Source: Pseudomonadota bacterium (GTDB lineage Bacteria > Pseudomonadota > Alphaproteobacteria > Reyranellales > Reyranellaceae). From it: a stretch of DNA of 32,045 nt. Every line of letters starts with the position of its first letter. Positions within the stretch are counted from its first letter, which is position 1. The stretch lies in assembly GCA_023436825.1 (NCBI GenBank), contig JAEZHS010000030.1, forward strand, positions 1-32,045, in the 5' to 3' direction. The position numbers and the translations under genes are program-made. Positions 23,825 through 31,687 of this stretch are shown here, piece by piece. A model generated the notes under the pieces. That model searched no databases, was not told where the DNA came from, and saw only the letters and a list, made by a program, of their open reading frames with translations.

Positions 23825-24068
23825 TCAGATGGCCGAAGTGCAGGTCAGATCGGCCTTGGTGGTCGTGGACGCCAAGATCGTCTGAAGGCGGCTATGCCTT
23901 GTGACTGATTAGTTCCTGCGTCCAATGGCCAAAAGCACTATCAACGGCTCGCAAGCTCTCAGTCCTACGGCTCTCTCACGGACAGACAGCAGCGATCGCG
24001 GCTCGTCGCCCAAGCTCAGAGGGATCGGCAGGAGGGATTGAGCTAGTCCGCCGGCCTGGTCGATGCGC
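23825..24068. other. Intergenic region without recognised features
   Basis: About 240 bases between the small ORF and the cyclase gene. Short frames exist on the plus strand but none has a credible start or pattern. Composition is more mixed than in the genes around it. No clear terminator was found. Confidence 0.4.
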
Positions 24069-24863
24069 TCAGTGGTCGACGCGGTACAGGCGCCACCGCT
24101 TCGGGACGCCTTTGAGTTGGTGAACGCCGTGATCCTTGAAGCGGATTTCAGACTGCGACATCAGATCCTTGACCGCGCTCGAGACCAGGACTTCGCCGGC
24201 GCGCGCTTTCGCGGCAACGCGCGCACCGATGTGAAACGCGAGACCGAACACGTCGGCCCCGCTCACTTTGTATTCGCCCGCGTGCAATCCGACCCTGATT
24301 TCTAGCCCCAATGTGCGCACTGCCTCGCGGATTGCGGTCGCGCAACGGACCCCCGCCGCCGGCGCGTCGAATGTCGCGAGTAACCCGTCTCCCGTTGTCA
24401 CGACTTCTTTTCCGCGCAGAGTCTTCAGCTCTCTGCGGACGGCGGCGTAGTAGTGGTTCATCACCTGTGTCCAGCGCAAATCGCCCAGCCGCGCGGCTTT
24501 TTCGGTGGAGCGGACGATATCGACAAACAGGATCGTGGCGAGCGCTTGTTCGAGCTCGCCGCCACGATTGGCAGGTCGGCGCCGGATCGCAATATTCCCA
24601 GCCAGCGGCTCATAGCGATGGTTGCGTCGCCGTGCGATTGCGTTTTTTACGTAGTCCTTGGCAGGCTGGACCGTGCGGCAACGAATGACTTTCTCGCGCG
24701 GTGCAACTGTCCAGTAGATCTTTCGTCCATCTCCCACGCCATGGACCTCGACGGCGCCCCACTTCAGGAAAACCGACGAGCCAACTCGGCGAATCCACCA
24801 TGCCTTTGACGTGTATCCGGAAACGTTCGACTGATGGACTCCGATGCGAAGGAACTTGGGCAT
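24069..24863 (-). CDS. Class III nucleotidyl cyclase with WGR-like N-terminal domain
   Basis: A 264-residue protein. Residues about 105-262 are a class III cyclase catalytic domain: metal Asp115 in FVDIVRST, Asp159 in TTGDGLLATF, then RVGLHAGEY and the dimer-arm region GLAFHIGARVAAKARAGEVLVS. The usual Asn of the NxxxR pair is His here (FHIGAR), with Arg kept, so activity may be altered. The first about 90 residues (KAWWIRR, VFLKWGAVEVHG, KIYWT, KDYVKNAIARRRNHRYEPL) resemble the layout of a WGR domain, a small module seen next to DNA or nucleotide-binding partners in other proteins. That match is by pattern only. There is no membrane segment. The ATG has no clear Shine-Dalgarno. Confidence 0.85.
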   Translation of the reverse strand: MPKFLRIGVHQSNVSGYTSKAWWIRRVGSSVFLKWGAVEVHGVGDGRKIYWTVAPREKVIRCRTVQPAKDYVKNAIARRRNHRYEPLAGNIAIRRRPANRGGELEQALATILFVDIVRSTEKAARLGDLRWTQVMNHYYAAVRRELKTLRGKEVVTTGDGLLATFDAPAAGVRCATAIREAVRTLGLEIRVGLHAGEYKVSGADVFGLAFHIGARVAAKARAGEVLVSSAVKDLMSQSEIRFKDHGVHQLKGVPKRWRLYRVDH

Positions 24864-24921
24864 GGGCGCGCGGCAATATAGGAGCGGTTGAGCCTACCAA
24901 GCGTAGAATGTGACCATGCAT

Positions 24922-24945
24922 GCCTTCATTGGCAACAATGAAGGC
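24922..24945 (-). terminator. Perfect hairpin downstream of the radC fragment
   Basis: GCCTTCATT (24922-24930) and AATGAAGGC (24937-24945) form a perfect 9-base stem with a 6-base loop, 30 bases after the stop of the minus-strand radC fragment. It could be the terminator that once followed this radC end. No T-run follows on the minus strand, so a rho-independent role is uncertain. Confidence 0.4.
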
Positions 24946-24975
24946 CTCAGCCGAGCGTCACCCGCATCGAGAGTG

Positions 24976-25143
24976 TTACGACAGGAGCCCCAAGCTCCGG
25001 AAGCTGGCATGGCCCTTGCGGCCGATCACCAGGTGATCGTGGATGACGATGCCCAGCGCCTCGGCGGCCGCCTTCACTTCGCGCGTCATCTCGATGTCGT
25101 CGCGCGAGGGCTTGGGGTCACCCGACGGATGATTGTGCACCAA
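24976..25143 (-). pseudogene. radC: Fragment of radC (3' end only)
   Basis: The minus strand encodes the last 55 or so residues of a RadC-type protein, VHNHPSGDPKPSRDDIEMTR to FRSLGLLS, including the JAMM metal motif. The intact radC in this window (27859-28821) ends with nearly the same sequence; aligned by hand, about 80% of some 148 bases are identical. Similarity stops abruptly at about 25143, inside the codons for LVHNHP, and the upstream bases in the same frame encode no RadC sequence. The fragment cannot make a RadC protein. It has the same orientation as radC. Confidence 0.85.
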
Positions 25144-25422
25144 CGTTGCTCGGAACACATCGCGTTGATCTGGAACGAGTTTTGTTGTGGATCGGAGCCG
25201 CTGGGGTATGGAATTGGGATCGGTCACTCGATGATCCAACGTGATCCTCACGCTCGGGAACGTCTGATCATGGCGACGATGCTCAGAGAACGCTTGGGCG
25301 GTGGGTGACCGATACGCTGTGAGCCGGACGCTCGAAAAGCGAATGTGGCCAGCAAATCCCGCACCGTTGCTCAGGTCCGAAAACGGCCAGCGTTACGCGC
25401 AAGTACGTAGCAAAGTGCCCCT
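25144..25422. other. Intergenic region between radC fragment and ada-like gene
   Basis: About 280 bases with no frame I can support. It includes the break point of the radC similarity (about 25143) and the upstream region of the Ada-like gene. No -35/-10 pair, inverted repeat or Ada-box pattern stood out by eye. Confidence 0.4.
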
Positions 25423-26496
25423 ATGGAATTGCTCGACCACAGGACCTGCTACCGCGCTCTCCAGAGCCGCGACGCTCGCTTCGACGGCCACGTCTTCGTG
25501 GGCTGCACCTCGACAGGCATCTATTGCCGGCCGATCTGCCCCGTGCGCACACCGATGTTCAAGAACTGCCGCTTCTTCGCCTCGGCCGCCGCTGCCCAGG
25601 AGGCAGGCTTTCGGCCTTGCCTGCGCTGTCGGCCCGAGATCGCGCCCGACCTTGCCTTCTGGCGCGGCACGGCCAACACGGTGAGCCGGGCGCTGGCGCT
25701 CATCGCTGACGGCGCCCTCGACGGCGAGCACTCCGGCGTCGAGGCCTTGGCCGAGCGGCTGGGCGTCGGCGGTCGGCAGTTGCGGCGGCTCTTCCAGCGC
25801 CATCTCGGCGCCTCACCGATCGCCGTCGCGCAGACGCGCCGCGTGCTGTTCGCCAAGCAGCTGCTGCACGACACGCGCCTGCCGATGACGGAAGTGGCGC
25901 TGGCCTCGGGCTTCGGCAGCGTGCGCCGTTTCAACGACGCCTTCCACAACCTCTTTCGCCGGCCGCCCAGCGCCCTCAGGCGAAAGGGCACGGGCACGTC
26001 GACGCGCAATGGGGCGCGCGATGGCGTAACGCTGCGACTGGCCTATCGACCGCCCTACGACTGGTCGGGAATGCTATCGGCGCTCTCGTTGCGCGCGATG
26101 CCCGGCATCGAGTGGATCGACAAGGACGTCTGGCATCGCAGCGTCCACGTCGACGGCAAGCGCAGCAGCGTCGCAGTGGCTCATTTGCCCGAGCGCAACT
26201 CGGTACTCGTCACGATCCGGTTCTCCTCGGGCCGCTTCCCCTCGGTAAAGGCGCTGCCGACCATCGTAGCGCGGGTCCGCCGCGTGTTCGATCTCGGCGC
26301 CGACATCGCCACCATCGACCGCCATCTCGCTCGCGATCCCAGGCTCGCGCCGTTGATCAGGAAGCGGCCTGGCCTTCGCGCGCCCGGCGACTGGGAGAGC
26401 GAGGCGATGACCGTCGCGCAGGCAAATGCCCCGCCGGCCTGGCGGCCGTGGCACGCCTATGCCGCACAACATCTCAGGATGGCCAATGCTGGCTGA
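25423..26496 (+). CDS. Ada-AlkA fusion lacking the glycosylase core
   Basis: A 357-residue protein. Residues 1-75 are the Ada zinc/methyl-acceptor domain: Cys35 and Cys39 in IYCRPICPVRTP, Cys66 and Cys69 in PCLRC. Residues about 85-188 are an AraC-type helix-turn-helix pair (ALAERLGVGGRQLRRLFQRH, MTEVALASGFGSVRRFNDAF). Residues about 200-323 match the N-terminal domain of AlkA (LRLAYRPPYDWSGMLSAL to RKRPGLRAPGDWE). The next residues jump to the far end of AlkA (AWRPWHAYAAQHL). The whole helix-hairpin-helix core with the catalytic Asp, about 110-130 residues, is missing without a frameshift. Relatives are near 490 residues. The methyl-sensing regulator may work, but base excision should not. 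The next gene's start overlaps its 3' end by 11 bases. Confidence 0.9.
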   Translation: MELLDHRTCYRALQSRDARFDGHVFVGCTSTGIYCRPICPVRTPMFKNCRFFASAAAAQEAGFRPCLRCRPEIAPDLAFWRGTANTVSRALALIADGALDGEHSGVEALAERLGVGGRQLRRLFQRHLGASPIAVAQTRRVLFAKQLLHDTRLPMTEVALASGFGSVRRFNDAFHNLFRRPPSALRRKGTGTSTRNGARDGVTLRLAYRPPYDWSGMLSALSLRAMPGIEWIDKDVWHRSVHVDGKRSSVAVAHLPERNSVLVTIRFSSGRFPSVKALPTIVARVRRVFDLGADIATIDRHLARDPRLAPLIRKRPGLRAPGDWESEAMTVAQANAPPAWRPWHAYAAQHLRMANAG

Positions 26497-27862
26497 GCGG
26501 CGTTTAGTCCTGACGACGCTTGCTCTTGGCTCAAGCACCTTTTTGATCCTGTTCGATGTGACGGCGGTCGTCGTCGCCATGCCTGCCATCGCCAAGGACG
26601 TCGGGCTGGATATCGCGGGCCTGACATGGGTCATTGACGCCTATAGCCTTGCGTTCGCCGCTGCCCTCCTGGCGTCCGGCGCGCTCGCCGATCGCTTCGG
26701 TCGCCGACGGTGCATGTTGGCCGGCAATGCGGTGTTTCTCGTTGCTTCCGTCGCGTGCGGGATGGCCTTGAGCGAACAGATGCTTCTAGCCGCGCGCGCG
26801 GCACAGGGTATCGGCGCGGCCTTCATGGCCACGGGCGGAACCGCCCTGGTCGCCATCGCCTTCCCCAACGTCGCTGAGCGGAGCCGTGCGTTCGGCATCC
26901 TGGGCGTGATCGCCGGCGTCGCCATGGCGTTGGGGCCGACGCTCGGGGGCTTCCTGGCTTTGTGGCTCGGTTGGCGCTGGATCTTCTTCGCAAGCGTCCC
27001 CTTTTGCCTGGCGCTGGCGCTTGCGGTGCCGCGATTGGTCGCCGAGGCGAACGATCAGGAAGGGCGACGGCTGGATCCCGTTGGTATCGCGTTGCTGACG
27101 ATGTCGCTGGGCCTGGCGATCGATGCCCTCGTGAGGCGTGACGGGTCCCTTGCTCTCCGAGCCTCGTGCCTTATTGCCGGCATGGCATTGGCGCTCGTAT
27201 TCTTGTGGCAACAATGGCGCAGTCCGCGCCCGGTGCTCGATCCCCGCGTGTTCGCGACGTTGGCCATGGCCGGGGTCGCCACGCTGCTGATCGCCATCCA
27301 GTTCGGATATTGGGCCGTGCTGGTTTATCTTCCACTCTTCCTGAGTGCGGCCCTGCACATCAGCATGGACATGGCCGGCGTCGCCTTGCTTGCCGCGACA
27401 CTGCCGATGCTGCTGGTGCCGCTGGTCGGCGGGCGCCTCGCGACGCGGTGGGGATGGCGGCGCCTGTTCATAACTGCCTTTGGGCTCGTCGCCGTCGGCG
27501 ACGTTTCGCTTGTAATCGCAGCCCTTTCTGACGGTCCCGGGTTGCGTCTTGCCGCGGCGGTCGGCGGCATGGCCATCATCGGCGTTGGCGCTGCACTGGC
27601 GAACCCGCAATTGTCGGGGGTCGCCCTGGCTCTTGCCCCGCCAACTCAAGCGGGCATGGCCTCGGCCGTGACGTTCGTCGTGCGCCAAGTCGGCTTCGCC
27701 CTTAGCATCGCAGTGTTGGGGCTGACACTTGGCGCCGTGGATGCCTCAGCGACGTTCACGCAACCCTTCGCCCTCGCCGCACTTGTGGCGTTGCTTGGCG
27801 TGGTCGCAGCCTCCGTTCTGCTTCCGGCGAAGTCGGACGCCCTGTTGGGACGCCACAACTAG
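26486..27862 (+). CDS. MFS exporter, DHA2 (EmrB/QacA) family
   Basis: A 458-residue membrane protein with about 14 hydrophobic segments, as in the DHA2 drug:proton antiporters. Motifs are LFDVTAVVVAMPAIAKDVGL in helix 1, the loop 2-3 motif GALADRFGRRRCMLAG, and motif C in helix 5 (GVIAGVAMALGPTLGG). The ATG at 26486 (MLAERRLVL) lies inside the 3' end of the Ada-like gene after AGGATGG, with an 11-base overlap; upstream in-frame codons overlap that gene only. Coupling to an Ada regulator suggests induction by alkylating or toxic compounds, which is inference. Its TAG stop shares bases with the radC stop. Confidence 0.92.
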   Translation: MLAERRLVLTTLALGSSTFLILFDVTAVVVAMPAIAKDVGLDIAGLTWVIDAYSLAFAAALLASGALADRFGRRRCMLAGNAVFLVASVACGMALSEQMLLAARAAQGIGAAFMATGGTALVAIAFPNVAERSRAFGILGVIAGVAMALGPTLGGFLALWLGWRWIFFASVPFCLALALAVPRLVAEANDQEGRRLDPVGIALLTMSLGLAIDALVRRDGSLALRASCLIAGMALALVFLWQQWRSPRPVLDPRVFATLAMAGVATLLIAIQFGYWAVLVYLPLFLSAALHISMDMAGVALLAATLPMLLVPLVGGRLATRWGWRRLFITAFGLVAVGDVSLVIAALSDGPGLRLAAAVGGMAIIGVGAALANPQLSGVALALAPPTQAGMASAVTFVVRQVGFALSIAVLGLTLGAVDASATFTQPFALAALVALLGVVAASVLLPAKSDALLGRHN

Positions 27863-28821
27863 AGCAGCCCAAGACTCCGGAAGCTGGCGTAGCCCTTGCG
27901 ACCGATCACGAGATGATCGTGGATCGAAATGCCGAGCGCCTCGGCGGCCTTGCGGATCTCCTTCGTCATCTCGATGTCGTCGCGCGACGGCTTGGGATCG
28001 CCACTGGGATGATTGTGCACCAGGATAAGCGCGGCGGCGTTCAGCGTCAGCGCGCGCTTCACCACTTCGCGCGGATAGACCGGCGTGTGATCGATGGTGC
28101 CGCGTTGCTGCACCTCGTCGGCGATCAGCACGTTCTTGCGGTCGAGGAAGAGGATGCGGAACTGCTCGGTCTTCTCGTGTGCCAGCGCCGTGTGGCAGTA
28201 GTCGATGAGCTGCTGCCAGTTGGTCAGTACCGGCATGTCCTTGACCTTGCGCTCGGCCAGCCGCCGGCCCGCCTCGCGTGACGCCTTGAACAGCACCAGG
28301 GTGCGCTGGTCGATGTCGAACTCGCGCAGCTGCACCGATTCGGCGGCGAAGACATCGCCCAAGGTGCCGAAGCGGTCGAGCAGCCGCTTGGCGAGGGGCT
28401 TGGTGTCGATGCGCTCGATCGAATAGAAGAGCAGCAGTTCCAGCAGCTCGTAGTCTTCGAGCATTTCGGCGCCTGCCCTCATGACACGCTCCCGCACGCG
28501 CCGGCGGTGGCCGTGATAGTGGGGCTGCGGCTCGGCCGTGCCGGCATTGTGTCCGATGCCGGCCGGCTTAGCCTCCAGCGCCGAGGCGAGCCGGTCGGTC
28601 GGGTCGTCGCCGGAGAATTCCCAGCACTGGTCGAGCCTGTTCCAGGTGCCGCCCGCCTCGCGCAGCAGCAGGCGGTAAGCAAGGGTATTGCCGATGACAC
28701 GCCAGCGATCCTCCCCGGCCTGGACGCGCAATCCCGCCGACAGGAGCGTGCACAGCGCGTCGTCGCTTGCAGCGGTAGCGTTTGCCGTGCGCTTGCTCTT
28801 GGCTTCGGAACGTCGGTCCAC
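27859..28821 (-). CDS. radC: RadC-family JAMM/UPF0758 protein with N-terminal extension
   Basis: A 320-residue RadC-type protein. The core (about 100-320) has the HhH-like HYHGHRRRVRERVMRAGAEM and LEDYELLELLLFYSIERIDT segments and the JAMM metallo-site: Glu in LIADEVQQRG, then His269, His271 and Asp282 in HNHPSGDPKPSRDD. Such proteins are usually near 225 residues; here about 95 extra N-terminal residues include the block LLREAGGTWNRLDQCWEF, a GG-x-W plus W-x-F pattern seen in small modules of other DNA-linked proteins. The start is GTG at 28821. Its function in DNA repair is disputed. It follows map by 54 bases, an order common in alphaproteobacteria, and ends on a CTAG shared with the MFS stop. 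Confidence 0.93.
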   Translation of the reverse strand: MDRRSEAKSKRTANATAASDDALCTLLSAGLRVQAGEDRWRVIGNTLAYRLLLREAGGTWNRLDQCWEFSGDDPTDRLASALEAKPAGIGHNAGTAEPQPHYHGHRRRVRERVMRAGAEMLEDYELLELLLFYSIERIDTKPLAKRLLDRFGTLGDVFAAESVQLREFDIDQRTLVLFKASREAGRRLAERKVKDMPVLTNWQQLIDYCHTALAHEKTEQFRILFLDRKNVLIADEVQQRGTIDHTPVYPREVVKRALTLNAAALILVHNHPSGDPKPSRDDIEMTKEIRKAAEALGISIHDHLVIGRKGYASFRSLGLL

Positions 28822-28875
28822 GTCGTTCAGGACGAACGGACGTGGCCGACCGTTACAGGGGGATTTGCCGTGCCC

Positions 28876-29754
28876 TCAGGCCGAGGCGACCCGACGCGGC
28901 TCTTCGGCCGTGGCGGCAAGGTCGTAGGGCGGCTTGGCCAGGCCCTTGGGCGACAGGGTGAAGAACTCCACGCCCGTCTCGGTGATGCCGACCGAGTGCT
29001 CGAACTGGGCCGACAGCTGCTTGTCGCGCGTCACCGCCGTCCAGCCGTCGCTCAGGATCTTCACCTGCCAGGTGCCGGCATTCACCATCGGCTCGACGGT
29101 GAAGAACATGCCGGGCTTCAGCACCGGACCGGTCCCGGCCTTGCCGTAGTGCAGGATGTTGGGCGCATCGTGGAAGATGCGGCCGAGACCGTGGCCCGAG
29201 AAGTCGCGCACGACCGAGAAGCGCTGCGCCTCGACATAGCTCTGGATGGCGTGGCCGATGTCGCCGACGCGGCCGCCCGGCTTGGCGGCGGCGATGCCGC
29301 GCATCATGGCTTCGTAGGTGATGTCGCAGAGGCGCCGCGCCTTCACGCCGACGTCGCCGGCGAAGAACATGCGGCTGGTGTCGCCGTACCAGCCGTCGAG
29401 GATCACCGTGACGTCGATATTGACGATGTCGCCCGACTGCAGGCGCTTGTCCGACGGGATGCCGTGGCAGACCACGTGGTTGAGCGAGGTGCAGATCGAC
29501 TTCGGATAGCCGCGATAGCCGAGCGGAGCGGGGACCGCCTTGTGGTCGAGGATGTAGTCGTGACAGAGCTTGTCGAGCTCGCCGGTGCTGATGCCGGGCT
29601 GGACGTGGGGCGTGATGAAGTCGAGCGTCTCGGCCGCCAGCCGCCCGGCGCGGCGCATGCCCTCAAAGCCCTCGGGGCCATGGACCTTGATCGTGCGTTC
29701 GTCGCGTCGCCAATAGTCGTCGCTGTCGTCGATGAAATCGCGGGGACTGCTCAT
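28876..29754 (-). CDS. map: Methionine aminopeptidase, type I
   Basis: A 292-residue type I methionine aminopeptidase, which removes the initiator Met from new proteins. The five metal ligands are visible: Asp and Asp in NIDVTVILDGWYGDTSRMF, His in GHGLGRIFHDAP, Glu in FFTVEPMV, Glu in FEHSVGIT. The His of the substrate site is in NHVVCHGIPS. The extra N-terminus (DDYWRRDERTIKVHGPEGFE) and length match the alphaproteobacterial form. There is no Shine-Dalgarno; TTGTTA and CAAATT, 17 bases apart, sit so close to the ATG that a leaderless message is possible. It is upstream of radC and divergent from the cinA-like gene. Confidence 0.97.
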   Translation of the reverse strand: MSSPRDFIDDSDDYWRRDERTIKVHGPEGFEGMRRAGRLAAETLDFITPHVQPGISTGELDKLCHDYILDHKAVPAPLGYRGYPKSICTSLNHVVCHGIPSDKRLQSGDIVNIDVTVILDGWYGDTSRMFFAGDVGVKARRLCDITYEAMMRGIAAAKPGGRVGDIGHAIQSYVEAQRFSVVRDFSGHGLGRIFHDAPNILHYGKAGTGPVLKPGMFFTVEPMVNAGTWQVKILSDGWTAVTRDKQLSAQFEHSVGITETGVEFFTLSPKGLAKPPYDLAATAEEPRRVASA

Positions 29755-29802
29755 GCGCTAAATTTGGCATGCGATACCGGCAGTAACAAGGCCGTGCGGC
29801 GC

Positions 29803-29831
29803 TTGGCCCCTCGGCAGGCCTCCGCTAATGT
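29803..29831 (+). promoter_or_regulatory. Possible promoter of the cinA-like gene
   Basis: TTGGCC (29803-29808) and TAATGT (29826-29831) are 17 bases apart, 25 bases before the ATG. The -35 fits the TTG-rich alphaproteobacterial pattern; the -10 matches consensus only in part. No operator-like dyad is seen. Confidence 0.35.
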
Positions 29832-29856
29832 CCTGAAAGACAAGGAAAATGAGCGC

Positions 29857-30618
29857 ATGTCCGAGCCGGCAAAAACCGTCACCGCCTGCATCGTTGTCAT
29901 AGGCAACGAAATCCTGAGCGGCCGGACGCGCGACTCCAACATCCAGTATCTGGCCACCGAGTTGGGCGCGCTCGGCGTGCAGGTGCGTGAATGCCGCGTC
30001 ATCCCCGACATCGAGGGCACGATCGTCGCCACCATCAACGAGGTGCGCCGGAAGTTCGACTACGTCTTCACCACCGGCGGCATCGGCCCAACGCACGACG
30101 ACATCACCGCCGATTCGATCGCCAAGGCCTTCGGCGTCGGGATCTCCGAGCATCCCGAAGCGGTGGCGCGCATGACCCGGCATTACGGCGATCCGGCCCT
30201 GTTCACGCCGGCCCGGCGGCGCATGGCGCGCGTGCCGCATGGCGGCCTGCTGGTCGACAATCCGGTGTCGGTGGCGCCAGGCTTCCAGGTGGAGAACGTC
30301 TTCACTTTCGCCGGCATCCCCAAGGTCGCCGAGGCGATGTTCCAGTCGATGAAGCACAAGCTGGTCGGCGGCACGCCGGTGCTGTCGCGTACCGTGCGCA
30401 CCAACCTGCCCGAGGGCATCATCGCCGAGCCGCTGGGCGCCCTGCAGAAGCGCTACGAGGATCTCGACATCGGCAGCTACCCCGCCTTCCGCAACGGCAA
30501 GCCCAGCGTCTCGCTGGTGCTGCGCGGCACGGATGATGCACGGCTCGCCGCCGCGGCGGTCGAGCTCCTGGCCACCATCCGCGACATGAACGGTGAGGCG
30601 GAGGAGTTTGCCCAGTAG
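29857..30618 (+). CDS. CinA/MoaB-like molybdopterin-binding domain protein
   Basis: A 253-residue protein with the MoCF (molybdopterin-binding) fold. The opening TACIVVIGNEILSGRTRDSN and the motif FTTGGIGPTHDDIT are those of the CinA N-terminal domain; the later LGALQKRYEDLDIGSYPAF is usual in the short alphaproteobacterial form. The C-terminal nicotinamide-nucleotide amidase domain of full CinA is absent. In full CinA proteins the N-terminal domain hydrolyses ADP-ribose-type compounds; whether the short form does so is not settled. ATG follows AAGGA; the upstream in-frame region overlaps map on the other strand and is not coding. The AbrB-like gene begins before its stop. Confidence 0.92.
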   Translation: MSEPAKTVTACIVVIGNEILSGRTRDSNIQYLATELGALGVQVRECRVIPDIEGTIVATINEVRRKFDYVFTTGGIGPTHDDITADSIAKAFGVGISEHPEAVARMTRHYGDPALFTPARRRMARVPHGGLLVDNPVSVAPGFQVENVFTFAGIPKVAEAMFQSMKHKLVGGTPVLSRTVRTNLPEGIIAEPLGALQKRYEDLDIGSYPAFRNGKPSVSLVLRGTDDARLAAAAVELLATIRDMNGEAEEFAQ

Positions 30619-31687
30619 ACTTTCGAGCAGGCTTGCAGCGGCGGTCCAGTGGGGCGTGCTGATCGCCCTGTCGGCGGGCATTGCGGCCTTCCTGCTGTGG
30701 ATCCACGCGCCGGCGGCGCTGATGCTGGGGCCGCTGGTCGCCGGGATCATCGTTGCCTCGTCGGGCGGCAAGGTGCGCTTCCCGTTGCCGCCCTTCGTGC
30801 TGGCCCAAGGCATCGTCGGCTGCCTGATCGCCAGCATGGTGCCGCTGTCGATCGTCGACGACGTGCTGCGGCATTGGGTGCTGTTCACGGCCGGCGTCGT
30901 GCTGGTCGTCGCCGCCTCGAGCCTGCTCGGCTGGCTGATGACGCGCTGGCAGATGATGCCCGGCACGACGGCGCTGTGGGGCACCAGCGCGGGTGCGGCC
31001 TCGGTGATGACCATCATGGCCGAGCACTACGGCGCCGATCCGCGCCTGGTTGCCTTCATGCAGTATCTGCGGGTCGTGCTGGTGGCCGCCATCGCCGCCC
31101 TGGTGGCGCGCCTGTTCGGCGTGGCGCCCAGCCATGCGCACGAGATCGTGTGGTTTCCGACCGTTGCCTGGCTGCCGCTCGCCGAGACGCTGGCGCTGGC
31201 GACCGCGGGCCCCGTCATTGCCCGCTGGCTGCGCATCCCCGCCGGCGCCTTCCTGGTGCCGCTGGTGCTGGGCATCGTGCTCACCCATTTCGGCCTCGTC
31301 AGGATCGAGCTGCCGACCTGGCTCCTGGCGGCGAGCTACGCCTTCATCGGCTGGAACGTCGGCTTGCGCTTCACGCGGCCGCTCCTGATCCACGCCCTGA
31401 AGGCGCTGCCGGTCATCTTCGGCGCCACCCTGACCCTGATCGCCCTGTGCGGCGGCATCGCTGTCCTGATGGTCTGGGGTGCGGGCGTCGATCCGCTGAC
31501 CGCCTACCTTGCCACCAGCCCGGGCGGATCCGATTCCATCGCCATCATCGCCGCCTCGACCAACGTCGACGTGTCGTTCGTCATGGCGATGCAGACGGTG
31601 CGCATGATCGCCGTGCTGTTCCTCGCGCCGGTCTTGACCAAGTTCATCGCCGAACGTCTAAGGTATCCGAATGACCGCCCTCCATGA
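30593..31687 (+). CDS. AbrB-family membrane protein (PF05145)
   Basis: A 364-residue integral membrane protein with about 10 hydrophobic segments in two repeats. The repeated signature AAALWGTSAGAAS-like (here TALWGTSAGAASVMTIMAEHYGADP) and, in the second half, LATSPGGSDSIAIIAASTNVD is that of the AbrB family, formerly described as ammonia monooxygenase regulators; the transported compound is not known. Start is GTG at 30593, overlapping the cinA-like gene by 26 bases; a TTG at 30608 close to GGAGG is an alternative. Its stop overlaps the next start by 17 bases, so the three rightward genes are likely co-transcribed. Confidence 0.88.
   Translation: MRRRSLPSRLSSRLAAAVQWGVLIALSAGIAAFLLWIHAPAALMLGPLVAGIIVASSGGKVRFPLPPFVLAQGIVGCLIASMVPLSIVDDVLRHWVLFTAGVVLVVAASSLLGWLMTRWQMMPGTTALWGTSAGAASVMTIMAEHYGADPRLVAFMQYLRVVLVAAIAALVARLFGVAPSHAHEIVWFPTVAWLPLAETLALATAGPVIARWLRIPAGAFLVPLVLGIVLTHFGLVRIELPTWLLAASYAFIGWNVGLRFTRPLLIHALKALPVIFGATLTLIALCGGIAVLMVWGAGVDPLTAYLATSPGGSDSIAIIAASTNVDVSFVMAMQTVRMIAVLFLAPVLTKFIAERLRYPNDRPP

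Noticed and set aside
23829..23885. 18-codon plus-strand frame (MAEVQVRSALVVVDAKIV)
   Set aside because: Short, with no ribosome site or neighbour that would support it.
28507..29856. Long in-frame upstream extension of the cinA-like gene across map
   Set aside because: The region is the coding strand complement of map; the ATG at 29857 has a ribosome site and the family N-terminus.
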